DNA of 64,000 nt from Marixanthomonas sp963974425 (GTDB lineage Bacteria > Bacteroidota > Bacteroidia > Flavobacteriales > Flavobacteriaceae). Positions 48,159 to 57,015 of this stretch are shown here, in pieces. A program made the translations under genes and the position numbers. The stretch spans positions 1 through 64,000 of the forward strand of contig NZ_CAXBCK010000006.1 of assembly GCF_963974425.1 (NCBI RefSeq). The letters are read 5' to 3'. The notes under the pieces are model-generated. The model did no database searches, was not told the DNA's origin, and saw nothing but the letters and a program-made list of their open reading frames with translations. How positions within the stretch are numbered: the first letter of the stretch is position 1; every line of letters starts with the position of its first letter.

Positions 48159-48180
48159 GACACCATTTGATAATGGCTTG

Positions 48181-48198
48181 GTCGGGATGAGAGGATTC
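48181..48198. repeat. right attachment-site copy within tRNA-Pro
   Basis: GTCGGGATGAGAGGATTC covers the tRNA acceptor 3' strand and part of the T arm. Identical to 21161-21178. Confidence 0.85.
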
Positions 48199-48256
48199 GA
48201 ACCTCCGATCTCACGGCCCCCAGCCGTGCACTTTAACCGGACTAAGCTACATCCCG
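48182..48256 (-). tRNA. tRNA-Pro (anticodon GGG)
   Basis: Full cloverleaf on the minus strand: acceptor stem of 7 pairs (48250-48256 with 48183-48189), anticodon arm with loop CTGGGGG (anticodon at 48219-48221), T arm with GGTTCGAATCC. Discriminator A at 48182. The next three minus-strand bases happen to be CCA (48181-48179), partly supplied by island DNA. It is the integration target of the island. Confidence 0.95.
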
Positions 48257-48323
48257 TAGGGCTTGCAAAAATAAGTAATTCCTATACCTGCGCAAATCAA
48301 ACAGAGGGTTTATTGTATAAAAA

Positions 48324-48347
48324 AAGGGATACTGTTACATATCCCTT
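48324..48347 (-). terminator. intrinsic terminator of the DUF4168 gene
   Basis: Minus strand AAGGGATA, 8-base loop, TATCCCTT and a run of T (down to 48319), 20 bases after the stop codon. Confidence 0.85.
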
Positions 48348-48367
48348 CAATATATTTTATGTAAAAA

Positions 48368-48853
48368 CTACTGCTTTTGTGTAGTATTTGCCATCATCAT
48401 CTTTTGAAAACGCTGTTGTAAACTTTTATCTTGTTGCAACGCGGTACCAATAGCTTGATAACGTTCTATAGTAATTCCAGAATCTGCTACTGCTTTTTCC
48501 ATTTTTGCTTCAATAGCAGGCTGCATTTTTTTAATTTCAGCCATAATTGCACCGTGCTTTTTCATCTCTGCATCGGTTGCATCTACATCTTGATTTGGAT
48601 TAGCTGTCGCTTGCTGGATAGTAGAAAAACGCTCTACTTCCATTCCATTATCAGAAATCACAGTTGCCATTTTTTGTTGCGCCTTTTGGTTTTCCATCTG
48701 TACTACCTGAAAAGCTTTAGCAAACTTCCCTAATTCAGCATCAGTTACTTTTGATTGCGGCTGCGGCTGCATTGTATCTTGAGCTTGTGCGAAAGACAAA
48801 CCGCCTAATAGAGTTACAAATAATACTAATGTTGTTGCTTTAAATCTTGACAT
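48368..48853 (-). CDS. DUF4168 secreted protein
   Basis: 161 residues from the ATG at 48853, chosen over an upstream in-frame ATG because it opens a signal peptide ending FAQAQ (residue 25). The mature part is two helical stretches (KVTDAELGKFAKAFQVVQMENQ, ITIERYQAIGTALQQDKSLQQRFQKMM) with the VTDAEL-KFA signature of DUF4168 and two related halves. Periplasmic; function unknown. Its own terminator follows. Confidence 0.8.
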   Translation of the reverse strand: MSRFKATTLVLFVTLLGGLSFAQAQDTMQPQPQSKVTDAELGKFAKAFQVVQMENQKAQQKMATVISDNGMEVERFSTIQQATANPNQDVDATDAEMKKHGAIMAEIKKMQPAIEAKMEKAVADSGITIERYQAIGTALQQDKSLQQRFQKMMMANTTQKQ

Positions 48854-49021
48854 TATTTCGTTTTTTAATTTATAATTAATGTATAAAGCACAATGGTAAC
48901 CAAACATATTCCGAATTAAAAATAATGAATAGTCTATCTATCTGTTTTTAAAAAATATTTAACAAAACAAGTCGCTATTACTAGCTATTTACTAATAAAA
49001 TTAACTACAAACTAAACTATT

Positions 49022-50563
49022 TTACAATGGAATATTACCGTGCTTGCGTTTCGGTCTTTCTACTGTTTTAGTTTCTAACATTGAAAAAGATTTTAAAAGC
49101 TTTCTTCTCGTCTCTTTTGGCTGAATTACTTCGTCTATAAATCCACGTTGTGCAGCTTTAAACGGATTGGCAAAAGTTTCGGCATATTCAGCTTCTTTTT
49201 CTGAAAGTTTCAACTCTGGATCATCGGCAGCAGCGATCTCTTTTCTAAAAATAATTTCACTGGCTCCTTTTGCTCCCATAACGGCAATTTCGGCCGTAGG
49301 CCAAGCATAGTTCATATCCGCTCCAATATGTTTACTGTTCATAACGTCATACGCACCTCCATAGGCCTTTCTTGTAATAACCGTAACTCTTGGCACCGTT
49401 GCTTCGCTTAACGCATACAATAGTTTAGCTCCGTTTAAAATGATACCGTTCCATTCTTGATCGGTTCCCGGTAAAAAGCCAGGTACATCCACCAATACTA
49501 ACAACGGAATATTAAAGGCATCGCAAAAACGGGTAAAACGTGCTCCCTTTTTACTGCTATCCACATCGAGAACGCCGGCAAGGCTCATTGGCTGATTGGC
49601 AACAATACCAATACTTCTTCCACCTAATCTGGCAAAACCGACAATAATATTATCGGCATAATCTTTATGTACTTCAAAAAAGGAATCTTTATCTATGATA
49701 CCGCCAATTACCGTATGCATATCGTACGGCTTGTTTGAAGAATCTGGCACAATGCTTTCTAATTCTTCTCGCACCTCATCCCCCATTTCATAGGGAAGAG
49801 ATTCGGGTGCAGTTTGGTTATTTTGCGGCAAATAGCTTAGTAATTGTTTTATCTGCTCTAAGCATACAATATCGTTACTCGCTGTAAAGTGCGTTACCCC
49901 ACTTTTTGTTGCGTGAGTATGAGCGCCACCTAATTCTTCTGAAGTTACATTTTCATTCGTAACAGTTTTCACTACGTTAGGTCCCGTTACAGACATATAA
50001 CTACTGTCCTGCACCATCATCGTGAAATCGGTCATCGCTGGGGAATATACGGCTCCACCGGCGCAAGGCCCCATTATTGCTGAAATCTGCGGAATCACTC
50101 CGGAAGACTGCACGTTTCGGTAAAAAATATCGGCATAACCACCTAACGAACGTACCCCTTCTTGAATTCGGGCCCCACCTGAATCGTTAAGCCCAATTAA
50201 AGGGGCTCCTACTCGTAAGGCGTGATCCATAATTTTACAAATTTTCTCAGCGTGTGTTTCAGATAAAGCGCCGCCAAAAACAGTAAAATCTTGAGCAAAC
50301 ACGTAAATAAGTCGGTTGTCTATTGTTCCGTATCCTGTTACAACTCCGTCACCGTAATATTTTTGCTTGTCCATGTCAAAATCGGTGGTACGGTGAGTAA
50401 CAAGAATGCCCATTTCTTCAAAAGAGCCTTCGTCTAATAGATATTCTATTCGCTCACGCGCTGTGAGTTTCTTCTTTTCGTGTTGTTTTTCTATTCTTTT
50501 TTCGCCTCCGCCTAATTTTGCTTCGGCTATCTTTTTCTGTAATTCTTTATTCGTATCGCTCAT
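49022..50563 (-). CDS. pccB: acyl-CoA (propionyl-CoA) carboxylase, carboxyltransferase subunit
   Basis: 513 residues. Crotonase-like carboxyltransferase domains are at about 25-260 and 270-500, with the oxyanion-hole Gly-rich motifs LNDSGGARIQEGVRSLGGY and GPCAGGAVYSPA, and the second set DVPGFLPGTDQEW and YGGAYDVMNSKHIGADMNYAWPTAEIAVMG. Length fits PccB-type enzymes. It transfers carboxyl from biotin to propionyl-CoA, giving methylmalonyl-CoA, which the mutase encoded at 58-62 kb converts to succinyl-CoA. Last of three genes, 14 bases after the biotin carboxylase. Acetyl-CoA or other acyl-CoA specificity cannot be excluded. Confidence 0.92.
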   Translation of the reverse strand: MSDTNKELQKKIAEAKLGGGEKRIEKQHEKKKLTARERIEYLLDEGSFEEMGILVTHRTTDFDMDKQKYYGDGVVTGYGTIDNRLIYVFAQDFTVFGGALSETHAEKICKIMDHALRVGAPLIGLNDSGGARIQEGVRSLGGYADIFYRNVQSSGVIPQISAIMGPCAGGAVYSPAMTDFTMMVQDSSYMSVTGPNVVKTVTNENVTSEELGGAHTHATKSGVTHFTASNDIVCLEQIKQLLSYLPQNNQTAPESLPYEMGDEVREELESIVPDSSNKPYDMHTVIGGIIDKDSFFEVHKDYADNIIVGFARLGGRSIGIVANQPMSLAGVLDVDSSKKGARFTRFCDAFNIPLLVLVDVPGFLPGTDQEWNGIILNGAKLLYALSEATVPRVTVITRKAYGGAYDVMNSKHIGADMNYAWPTAEIAVMGAKGASEIIFRKEIAAADDPELKLSEKEAEYAETFANPFKAAQRGFIDEVIQPKETRRKLLKSFSMLETKTVERPKRKHGNIPL

Positions 50564-50577
50564 AAACTCTATCGCTA

Positions 50578-52026
50578 TTAATGTTTTGGTACTCGTAATT
50601 GCTCCACTTCTTTCAGGTAGGTTTTCAAGGCAATTTTAGCTGCTATTTCGGCTTCTTCTTTAATTTCTTCCTTAAGCAAATCTTCAGAATAAAATTTCTT
50701 TACAAAATGCGTGTCAAAATTCCCACTTCGAAAAGCTTCATGCTCGCAAACAAATTTCCCGAAAGGCAAGGTAGTACTTACCCCTTCTACTTCATAATCA
50801 GCAATAGCTTCAATCATATGTTGAATGGCTTCGTTACGGGTTTTTCCGTAGGTAATCAGCTTGGCCAACATAGGATCGTATTGAATAGGAACTTCCATTC
50901 CTTCTTCAAAACCATCGTCCATTCTAATATGTTTTCCTTTTGGTGGTTGATACACATCTAATGTACCAACACTCGGCATAAAATTATCAAGGGAATCTTC
51001 TGCATACACACGCAACTCGAGAGCGTGACCGTTTATTTCTAAATCCTCTTGTGTAAACGATAGTTCTTGTCCGTCGGCTATTTTAATTTGCTCTTCTACC
51101 AAATCAATACCGGTGATAAACTCCGTTACGGGATGTTCCACTTGCAAGCGGGTGTTCATTTCTAAAAAGTAGAAGTTATGATTTTCATCGAGTAAAAACT
51201 CAACTGTTCCGGCACCCACATAATCACAAGCTTTAGCAACTTTTATCGCAGCTTCGCCCATTTTTTTTCGCAATTGAGGCGTTAAAACCGCCGAAGGTGC
51301 TTCTTCTACAACTTTTTGATGTCTTCGTTGTACACTACATTCACGTTCAAATAAATGCAACACATTACCATGTGTATCGGCTAATACTTGAATTTCAATA
51401 TGTCGTGGCGATGCAACGTACTTTTCAATAAAAACGGCACCATTACCAAAAGCAGATTCCGCTTCACTAATAGCTCGTTTCATTTGTTCGGCCAGTTCTT
51501 TTTCCTCTTCTACAACACGCATCCCTTTTCCACCGCCACCGGCAGCGGCTTTTATTAAAATAGGGAAACCAATATCTTTTGCAATTTTTGTTGCTTTCTC
51601 TACATCTGTAATAGCTTCGTCTATTCCAGGTACCATCGGGATATCGTAATCTTTCACAGCATCTTTAGCCGCCAACTTGTCCCCCATTACTTTAATAGCG
51701 TACGATTTTGGACCCACGAAAATTAATCCTGCTTTTTCTATTGCTTCAGCAAAATCTGCATTTTCACTTAAAAATCCATAACCAGGATGTATCGCATCAG
51801 CTCCTAACTCTTTTGCTGTTTCAATAATTAAATCACCTTTTAGATAAGATTCTGAAGAAGGTGGCGGGCCAATACATACGGCTTCATCTCCAAATTTAAC
51901 GTGTGGGGCATTGCGGTCTGCTTCCGAAAAAACAGCTACCGTTTTCAAGCCCATATTTCGAGCGGTTTTCATAACGCGAAGGGCAATTTCCCCTCGGTTA
52001 GCAACCAATATTTTTTTAATATCCAT
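50578..52026 (-). CDS. accC: biotin carboxylase subunit of acyl-CoA carboxylase
   Basis: 482 residues. N-terminal Rossmann-like domain (KKILVANRGEIALRVMKTARNMG), ATP-grasp domain with the Gly-rich loop KAAAGGGGKGMRVV near residue 160 and catalytic FLEMNTRLQVEHPVTE near 290, and the C-terminal ALELRVYAED segment. It carboxylates the biotin on the carrier protein encoded immediately upstream, with which it overlaps by one base. Separate BC and carrier polypeptides are usual in Bacteroidota carboxylases. Confidence 0.93.
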   Translation of the reverse strand: MDIKKILVANRGEIALRVMKTARNMGLKTVAVFSEADRNAPHVKFGDEAVCIGPPPSSESYLKGDLIIETAKELGADAIHPGYGFLSENADFAEAIEKAGLIFVGPKSYAIKVMGDKLAAKDAVKDYDIPMVPGIDEAITDVEKATKIAKDIGFPILIKAAAGGGGKGMRVVEEEKELAEQMKRAISEAESAFGNGAVFIEKYVASPRHIEIQVLADTHGNVLHLFERECSVQRRHQKVVEEAPSAVLTPQLRKKMGEAAIKVAKACDYVGAGTVEFLLDENHNFYFLEMNTRLQVEHPVTEFITGIDLVEEQIKIADGQELSFTQEDLEINGHALELRVYAEDSLDNFMPSVGTLDVYQPPKGKHIRMDDGFEEGMEVPIQYDPMLAKLITYGKTRNEAIQHMIEAIADYEVEGVSTTLPFGKFVCEHEAFRSGNFDTHFVKKFYSEDLLKEEIKEEAEIAAKIALKTYLKEVEQLRVPKH

Positions 52027-52514
52027 TAGTCTTCTAGTTCAATTAACAATGCATTTTTATCTACCGTTTCTCCGGTAGCAATGTGTACGGCTTTTACCAC
52101 ACCGTCTCTCGGTGCACCTAGAGCGTTTTCCATCTTCATAGCTTCTAGTACACAGAGCGAATCGCCTTCAGTCACCGAATCGCCTTCTTTTACGTTTACT
52201 TCTAAAATTAATCCCGGCATCGGGGCGTGAATTTCATTCTCAACGGAATCATTCCCAAGGGAAAGTCCTATTTCAGCAATAAGCGCATCGAGTTCGTTTT
52301 CAATTTTAACAGTATACCTATTTCCGTTTACTTTAATCGTATAGGTTCTATTAAGAAGGTCTTTGGAAATCACTTCGGCAGTGACCGATTTATTTTTTTG
52401 AAGTAGATGTACTTTGTTTTTAGTTTCAGAAACGCTATCTAACGTTTTTATAGCATCGCCAGGCATTGAAAACTCAAACGAGTCGTTAACCATGGCTTTA
52501 TAAGTTGCACTCAT
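52026..52514 (-). CDS. biotin carboxyl carrier protein
   Basis: 162 residues. The C-terminal biotinyl domain (about 88-162) has the EAMKMEN motif, with the biotinylated lysine at residue 127. The N-terminal about 80 residues are the small domain typical of carriers associated with acyl-CoA carboxylases of this type. First gene of the three-gene carboxylase operon. Its promoter should lie in 52515-52769, which also carries a REP-like palindrome. Confidence 0.9.
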   Translation of the reverse strand: MSATYKAMVNDSFEFSMPGDAIKTLDSVSETKNKVHLLQKNKSVTAEVISKDLLNRTYTIKVNGNRYTVKIENELDALIAEIGLSLGNDSVENEIHAPMPGLILEVNVKEGDSVTEGDSLCVLEAMKMENALGAPRDGVVKAVHIATGETVDKNALLIELED

Positions 52515-52673
52515 AGAAAAGAATTTTCCGTAAATATACGGTTTTGAAAAATTGTTACAACAGAATGTAAAAAACCCATGTTTAAAAACTCATCTTTTCA
52601 GAAAACTTTAAGAGAATGTATTTTTAAGAAATTGAAAAAACAAGTAAGTTGTAAATTAACTCGGACTTCGGCT

Positions 52674-52693
52674 CACTTCGACTCCGCTCAGTG
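52674..52693. repeat. REP-like palindrome
   Basis: CACTTCGACTCCGCTCAGTG has CACT/AGTG arms. Compared with the reverse complement of the element inside mutA (58622-58641), 16 of 20 bases agree, and two of the four changes are a compensating pair in the stem (A-T for C-G). It lies between divergent genes. Confidence 0.6.
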
Positions 52694-52769
52694 ACCGCCA
52701 CTCAGTCTCCATAAGAGAAATCTTTTTTTAAAGATTTAAAATTGATAAATAAACTTAATAACCTCAAAA

Positions 52770-53531
52770 ATGGCAGGACATAGTAAATGGGCAAATATTA
52801 AACACCGAAAAGGCGCGCAAGATAAAAAACGAGCCAAGCAATTTACACGCGTTATTAAAGAAATTACTGTCGCAATAAAGGAAAACAATCAAAATGGCGA
52901 CCCAGAAACCAATCCATCATTGCGTAATGCCATACAAAATGCAAAAGGTGTAAATATGCCTAAAGACACCATTGAACGAGCTATAAAAAAGGCTTCGGGC
53001 GCCGATGCTGATAGTTATGAAAAAATGACTTTTGAAGGCTACGGCCCTCACGGTATTGCAATTTATGTTGAGTGTACAACAGACAACACTAATCGTACAG
53101 TAGCATCGGTTCGTTCTATTTTCACCAAGCATAATGGTAGTTTGGGCACCAATGGTTCATTGGAGTTTCTCTTTGACCGAAAAGGTGTTTTTACTTTGAA
53201 AAAAGAAGGTTTAGACTGGAATTTTGAGGAACTACAGCTAGAGCTTATTGAAGCTGGCGCAACTAAGTTTGAAAATGAAGACGACTTTTTTGTAATCTAT
53301 ACGGATTTTACGGATTTCGGCAGCATGTCTGAAAAACTAGAATCTTTAAATATCGAAACTCATAATGCTGAATTACAACGCATCCCCTTAAATACAGAAA
53401 CTTTACCCGTTGATGAAGCAAAGCAAATTGTTAACCTTATTGAAGCGTTTGAAGATGATGATGACGTACAAGATGTGTTTCATAACCTTGGAATGACAGA
53501 TGAGTTGGAAGCCGCTTTAGAAGAGGATTAA
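52770..53531 (+). CDS. YebC/PmpR family regulatory protein
   Basis: 253 residues, slightly long for the family (about 240-250). Opens with the diagnostic AGHSKWANIKHRKGAQDKKRAK; the second signature GYGPHGIAIYVECTTDNTNRTV is near residues 90-112. Members act as transcriptional regulators or help translation through difficult motifs. The C-terminus is acidic (EDDDDVQDVF, AALEED). No operon partner. A weak terminator follows. Confidence 0.93.
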   Translation: MAGHSKWANIKHRKGAQDKKRAKQFTRVIKEITVAIKENNQNGDPETNPSLRNAIQNAKGVNMPKDTIERAIKKASGADADSYEKMTFEGYGPHGIAIYVECTTDNTNRTVASVRSIFTKHNGSLGTNGSLEFLFDRKGVFTLKKEGLDWNFEELQLELIEAGATKFENEDDFFVIYTDFTDFGSMSEKLESLNIETHNAELQRIPLNTETLPVDEAKQIVNLIEAFEDDDDVQDVFHNLGMTDELEAALEED

Positions 53532-53630
53532 AAAATAGTTTGTAAGATAAAACCGACCCTATAATTTTTCCGTATATATAATTGAAGTCAGAGATCCATC
53601 AATTAGAATGGTTAGGCTTTTAAAATAATG

Positions 53631-53676
53631 CCCCCCGCAGAGTCTCTTTGGTTAATTAACTAGGGGGACTTTTTTA
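53631..53676 (+). terminator. possible terminator after the yebC-like gene
   Basis: A run of C (53631-53636) can pair with GGGGG (53663-53667), followed by ACTTTTTTATTTT. The short stem and long loop make it moderate at best. The rest of the 400-base gap to 53939 is AT-rich with no gene seen. Confidence 0.45.
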
Positions 53677-53938
53677 TTTTAAAAACCCCTTATAAGTTCC
53701 CTCTAAACTCATATGTTCTCATCTATTATTAAACCCATACTTTCAAATATCCTCAGTATTTTATAGTATCTTTTCAAAAAAAATTGGATTAGAAAAAACT
53801 ACATGTCCGTAATGAATAAACTGAAATACTTTAAATAGGTTTATAAAAAATCACACGTAGTCAAAGTGCTTTTTCAAGTAAATAATCTACCTTACATTAT
53901 TGATGCTAATTTAAAAACAACCTAACATTTCAGAAACT

Positions 53939-54652
53939 ATGAAAAAAAGCGTACCCCATACTCTTGCAAAACGTTTTGTATATCTTTTAGCAGTAACTAC
54001 CTGTTGTTTGACGCTTGTATTTTTGTACCAAAAATATGACTATGAGCAACAAAAACAAGAAGAGTTTGAGAGCCTTAAAAGTAACCTTATAACTGAACTA
54101 AAACTAAATTACACTCAACAGGTCCAGTTTGAGACCAATTATTGGCGTAAGTTTTATAAAAAATTTCAAAACCAAGATCGTTCTTTAAAGTATAGCATGA
54201 CTAAGACTGAATTTAAGGAGCTATTTCTACACCAATCCCCACTTCCTGAGCCAGATCTTTTCTTTAAGGATTCCTATTGGAGGGTGGTCCAAAAAAAACC
54301 ATATTTCATGAACCGTCTGACGGTAAATCAGTTAAAAAGTCTTCAACAGTTATATAGCGAACAAAGAGCTTGCATTCTGTATTACAACAGAGTAAATGAC
54401 GCTATAAAAACAGTGTTTCATAACCGAGATAGTGAGCAAGCTTTTGAAGAAATATACCAAAGGTTAGGTTCTTTTAGGGATAACGCCTTTCAACTTGATC
54501 TTATTAAGTCCAATAACCTAATGTATATAGAAACCATCATTAAAAATGATTTTGACATACCGTTGCCTGACTATTTTGAGTCTAAAAAACAAGAGTTTTA
54601 CAACTCCATAGACCAAAGCAAAGAAATAATAGATACCATAAAACCGCAATGA
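53939..54652 (+). CDS. single-pass membrane protein of unknown function
   Basis: 237 residues. A basic N-terminus and one transmembrane helix (about 12-30), then a long, mostly helical, charged domain with many Lys, Glu, Gln and aromatic residues that should sit in the periplasm. No family recognised. The ATG of the next gene overlaps its stop (ATGA), so it probably works with the DUF1287 protein. Confidence 0.65.
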   Translation: MKKSVPHTLAKRFVYLLAVTTCCLTLVFLYQKYDYEQQKQEEFESLKSNLITELKLNYTQQVQFETNYWRKFYKKFQNQDRSLKYSMTKTEFKELFLHQSPLPEPDLFFKDSYWRVVQKKPYFMNRLTVNQLKSLQQLYSEQRACILYYNRVNDAIKTVFHNRDSEQAFEEIYQRLGSFRDNAFQLDLIKSNNLMYIETIIKNDFDIPLPDYFESKKQEFYNSIDQSKEIIDTIKPQ

Positions 54653-55233
54653 AAAACCTAAAAATTGTTTGCGTACTTATAAGTTTGTTTTGTCTTTCTG
54701 CCTTACAAGCACAAGAAACACTTTCTCAAGCTGCCATACAGCTTACCCAACAAGATGTAACCTATGACCCCAGTTATTTTTCAATTGATTATCCCAATGG
54801 AGATGTTCCCGCAGACAAAGGTGTATGCACCGATGTAGTGATACGTGCTTACCGTATATTAGATGTTGATCTACAACAATTAGTACACGAGGATATGAAA
54901 GCAAATTTTCACAAATACCCACAAAACTGGGGCTTGAATAATACCGATTCGAATATAGACCATCGTCGTGTTCCTAACTTGATGACTTTCTTCTCACGTT
55001 TTGGAACAATAAAAACAAATACCAAAGAACCAGAAAAATTTATCCCTGGGGATATTGTGGCTTGGAATCTTGGTCGTGGTCTTACGCATATTGGAGTTGT
55101 AATTAATAAAAAATCAATTGACAAAAAACGAAATCTCGTAGTACATAATATTGGTGGCGGGCAAGTTATAGAAGATGTTCTGTTCAATTGGAAAATAATA
55201 GGCCATTATTCATTTAAAAAAATAGAACTTTAA
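54649..55233 (+). CDS. DUF1287 family secreted protein
   Basis: 194 residues. Signal peptide to LQAQ (residue 23). The domain at about 30-192 has the DUF1287 landmarks: TYDPSYFSIDYPNGDVP, the Cys in KGVCTDVVIRAYR, HRRVPNLMTFF, FIPGDIVAWNLG and THIGVV. The Cys and His positions recall NlpC/P60-like papain-fold amidases, but no activity is shown for this family. Translationally coupled to the membrane protein upstream. Confidence 0.85.
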   Translation: MKNLKIVCVLISLFCLSALQAQETLSQAAIQLTQQDVTYDPSYFSIDYPNGDVPADKGVCTDVVIRAYRILDVDLQQLVHEDMKANFHKYPQNWGLNNTDSNIDHRRVPNLMTFFSRFGTIKTNTKEPEKFIPGDIVAWNLGRGLTHIGVVINKKSIDKKRNLVVHNIGGGQVIEDVLFNWKIIGHYSFKKIEL

Positions 55234-55306
55234 AATAGTTACAATTAAAAACAAGCCCTTTTAGGTTTCAGCGTATTTTAGTATCTTTTCAGAAAAGAAA
55301 TCTACT

Positions 55307-56428
55307 ATGAAAAAACTCCTAGTCCTCCTACTTTCATTTACGGTTATGGCTTCTTGTGCACAACGTAAAAAAGAAAATGACGTAGTTCTAAAAACACAAA
55401 ACACCCGAGACTATTCTACAGAAAAAGTAGTTAACAACCTCGACAACCCATGGGGGATGACCTGGCTACCCGACGGAAGCATGCTAATTACCGAAAAAGC
55501 TGGACAGCTCATTCACTTTAATGACGGAAACAAAACAGAAATAAAAAATGTGCCAGAAGTTTACAATCGAGGACAAGGAGGTTTATTAGATATAGAACTA
55601 CATCCTAGTTATTCTGAAAATGGCTGGATTTATATAACCTATGCTTCTACCGAAGGGGAAGGTGACGGCGGAAACACAAAATTAATACGCTGTAAATTGG
55701 AAAATGAAGCATTAACAAATATTGAAGAATTGTATAAAGCAGGTCCCAACACAACAAGAGGACAACACTTTGGTTCGCGCATTGAGTTTGATCGCGACGG
55801 CTATCTTTACTTCTCTGTTGGAGAACGTGGTAATCGTGATGTAAATCCGCAAGACATTACCCGCGATGGAGGCAAAATATATCGTTTAAATGACGACGGA
55901 AGCATCCCTGATGACAACCCTTTTGTAAATGAAAACAATGCAAAAAAAGCAATTTTCACCTACGGAAATAGAAATCCGCAAGGAATGGCAAAAAACCCTA
56001 CAACTGGAAAAATTTGGATTCACGAACACGGTCCCAAAGGTGGAGACGAAATCAATATTGTAGAAAAAGGAGCTAATTACGGATGGCCAGTAGTTTCATA
56101 CGGTATAAATTACAGCGGCACAAAATTTACCGATATCACATCAAAACCCGGAATGAAACAACCCGAATATTATTGGGTACCTTCCATAGCACCTTGCGGG
56201 ATGGATTTTGTAACAGGAGATAAGTATCCCGACTGGAAAGGACATTTGTTAATAGGCTCCTTAAAATTCAATTATGTTGAATTAGTAAAATTAGATGGCG
56301 ATAAAGTAATAGGTCGCGAAAAAATTGCACAAGATATTGGTCGAGTTCGTAATGTAAAAATGGGCCCAGATGATTATATTTACATCGCCGTAGAAGGACA
56401 AGGAATATTCAAAGTTGTTCCTCAATAA
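55307..56428 (+). CDS. PQQ-type aldose sugar dehydrogenase, lipoprotein
   Basis: 373 residues. Lipobox MASC (Cys17). Six-bladed glucose/sorbosone dehydrogenase propeller with landmark segments WGMTWLPDGSMLITEKAGQL, GQGGLLDIELHP, HFGSRIEFDRDGYLYFSVGERG, RNPQGMAKNPTTGKIWIHEHGPKGGDEINI and YGWPVVSYG. Members oxidise aldose sugars with a PQQ cofactor in the periplasm. A small cytochrome c gene follows after 48 bases and may accept the electrons. Confidence 0.88.
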   Translation: MKKLLVLLLSFTVMASCAQRKKENDVVLKTQNTRDYSTEKVVNNLDNPWGMTWLPDGSMLITEKAGQLIHFNDGNKTEIKNVPEVYNRGQGGLLDIELHPSYSENGWIYITYASTEGEGDGGNTKLIRCKLENEALTNIEELYKAGPNTTRGQHFGSRIEFDRDGYLYFSVGERGNRDVNPQDITRDGGKIYRLNDDGSIPDDNPFVNENNAKKAIFTYGNRNPQGMAKNPTTGKIWIHEHGPKGGDEINIVEKGANYGWPVVSYGINYSGTKFTDITSKPGMKQPEYYWVPSIAPCGMDFVTGDKYPDWKGHLLIGSLKFNYVELVKLDGDKVIGREKIAQDIGRVRNVKMGPDDYIYIAVEGQGIFKVVPQ

Positions 56429-56476
56429 TTCTTTTCAATTAAAACAAGTATCAATCAATATTTTATAATTTAAATT

Positions 56477-56938
56477 ATGCAAAAAATTGCTGTTATCCTA
56501 TTCACTTTGTTTTTTTTAACCGCTTGCAATAATTCAAAAAAAGAAAAGAAAGAAGCTTTAAAAATAGGAGATTACACTGCTGAATCATCACAAAAAGATC
56601 AAACTTCACAACAATCCAGCAAAGAACGAGGAGCATTAATCTACACAGATTTCTGTATGCAATGTCATTTAGGGAACGGTAAAGGTGTTCCAAATACATT
56701 TCCCCCATTGGCAGGCTCTAATTGGCTAAGCGATAAAAGAGAGGAAAGCATTCATGCTGTAAAATTTGGACAACGTGGAGAAATAGAAGTTAACGGTAAA
56801 AAATACGACGGTGTCATGGTACCCATGGGATTAAGCGACAAAGAAGTTGCCGATGTATTAAACTACGTCATGACCTCTTGGGGTAATACCCAAGAAAAAC
56901 CCGTAACGGAAGAAGAGGTGGCAAATATTAAAAAGTAG
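56477..56938 (+). CDS. small cytochrome c lipoprotein
   Basis: 153 residues. Lipobox LTAC (Cys16) and a charged Ser/Gln linker, then a class I cytochrome c domain (about 52-140) with one heme site C60-M-Q-C63-H64 and a probable axial Met in VMVPMGL near residue 113. It is likely the electron acceptor of the adjacent sugar dehydrogenase and passes electrons to a terminal oxidase. Confidence 0.88.
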   Translation: MQKIAVILFTLFFLTACNNSKKEKKEALKIGDYTAESSQKDQTSQQSSKERGALIYTDFCMQCHLGNGKGVPNTFPPLAGSNWLSDKREESIHAVKFGQRGEIEVNGKKYDGVMVPMGLSDKEVADVLNYVMTSWGNTQEKPVTEEEVANIKK

Positions 56939-56991
56939 ATAAAGACTTTTCTTTATTCTGTCCGCTATATTCTATATTCTTATTTAATCCC

Positions 56992-56999
56992 TACTTTTG
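56992..56999 (+). promoter_or_regulatory. -7 box of the udk operon promoter
   Basis: TACTTTTG fits TAnnTTTG. At 19 bases upstream the -33 reads TTC rather than TTG. It lies 17 bases before the udk ATG, so the leader is short. Confidence 0.5.
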
Positions 57000-57015
57000 T
57001 AAAAACTAAAAAAAC

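Larger units (their letters stand above)
21161..48180. mobile_element. 27-kb genomic island integrated in tRNA-Pro
   Basis: Bounded by an 18-bp direct repeat of the tRNA-Pro 3' end (21161-21178 and 48181-48198). A complete tyrosine recombinase is encoded just inside the tRNA-proximal end and reads away from the tRNA, the usual layout of tRNA-targeted integrative elements. Cargo: a sigma/membrane-TPR/CHAT operon, duplicated surface-protein cassettes, T9SS proteins, a frameshifted hybrid regulator, a decayed second integrase and gene fragments. No relaxase, conjugation or phage structural genes are seen, so it is not self-transferable on the evidence here. Confidence 0.8.

Noticed and set aside
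21463..48180. Prophage or conjugative element
   Set aside because: No capsid, portal, terminase, relaxase or type IV secretion genes; the integrase alone does not support it.
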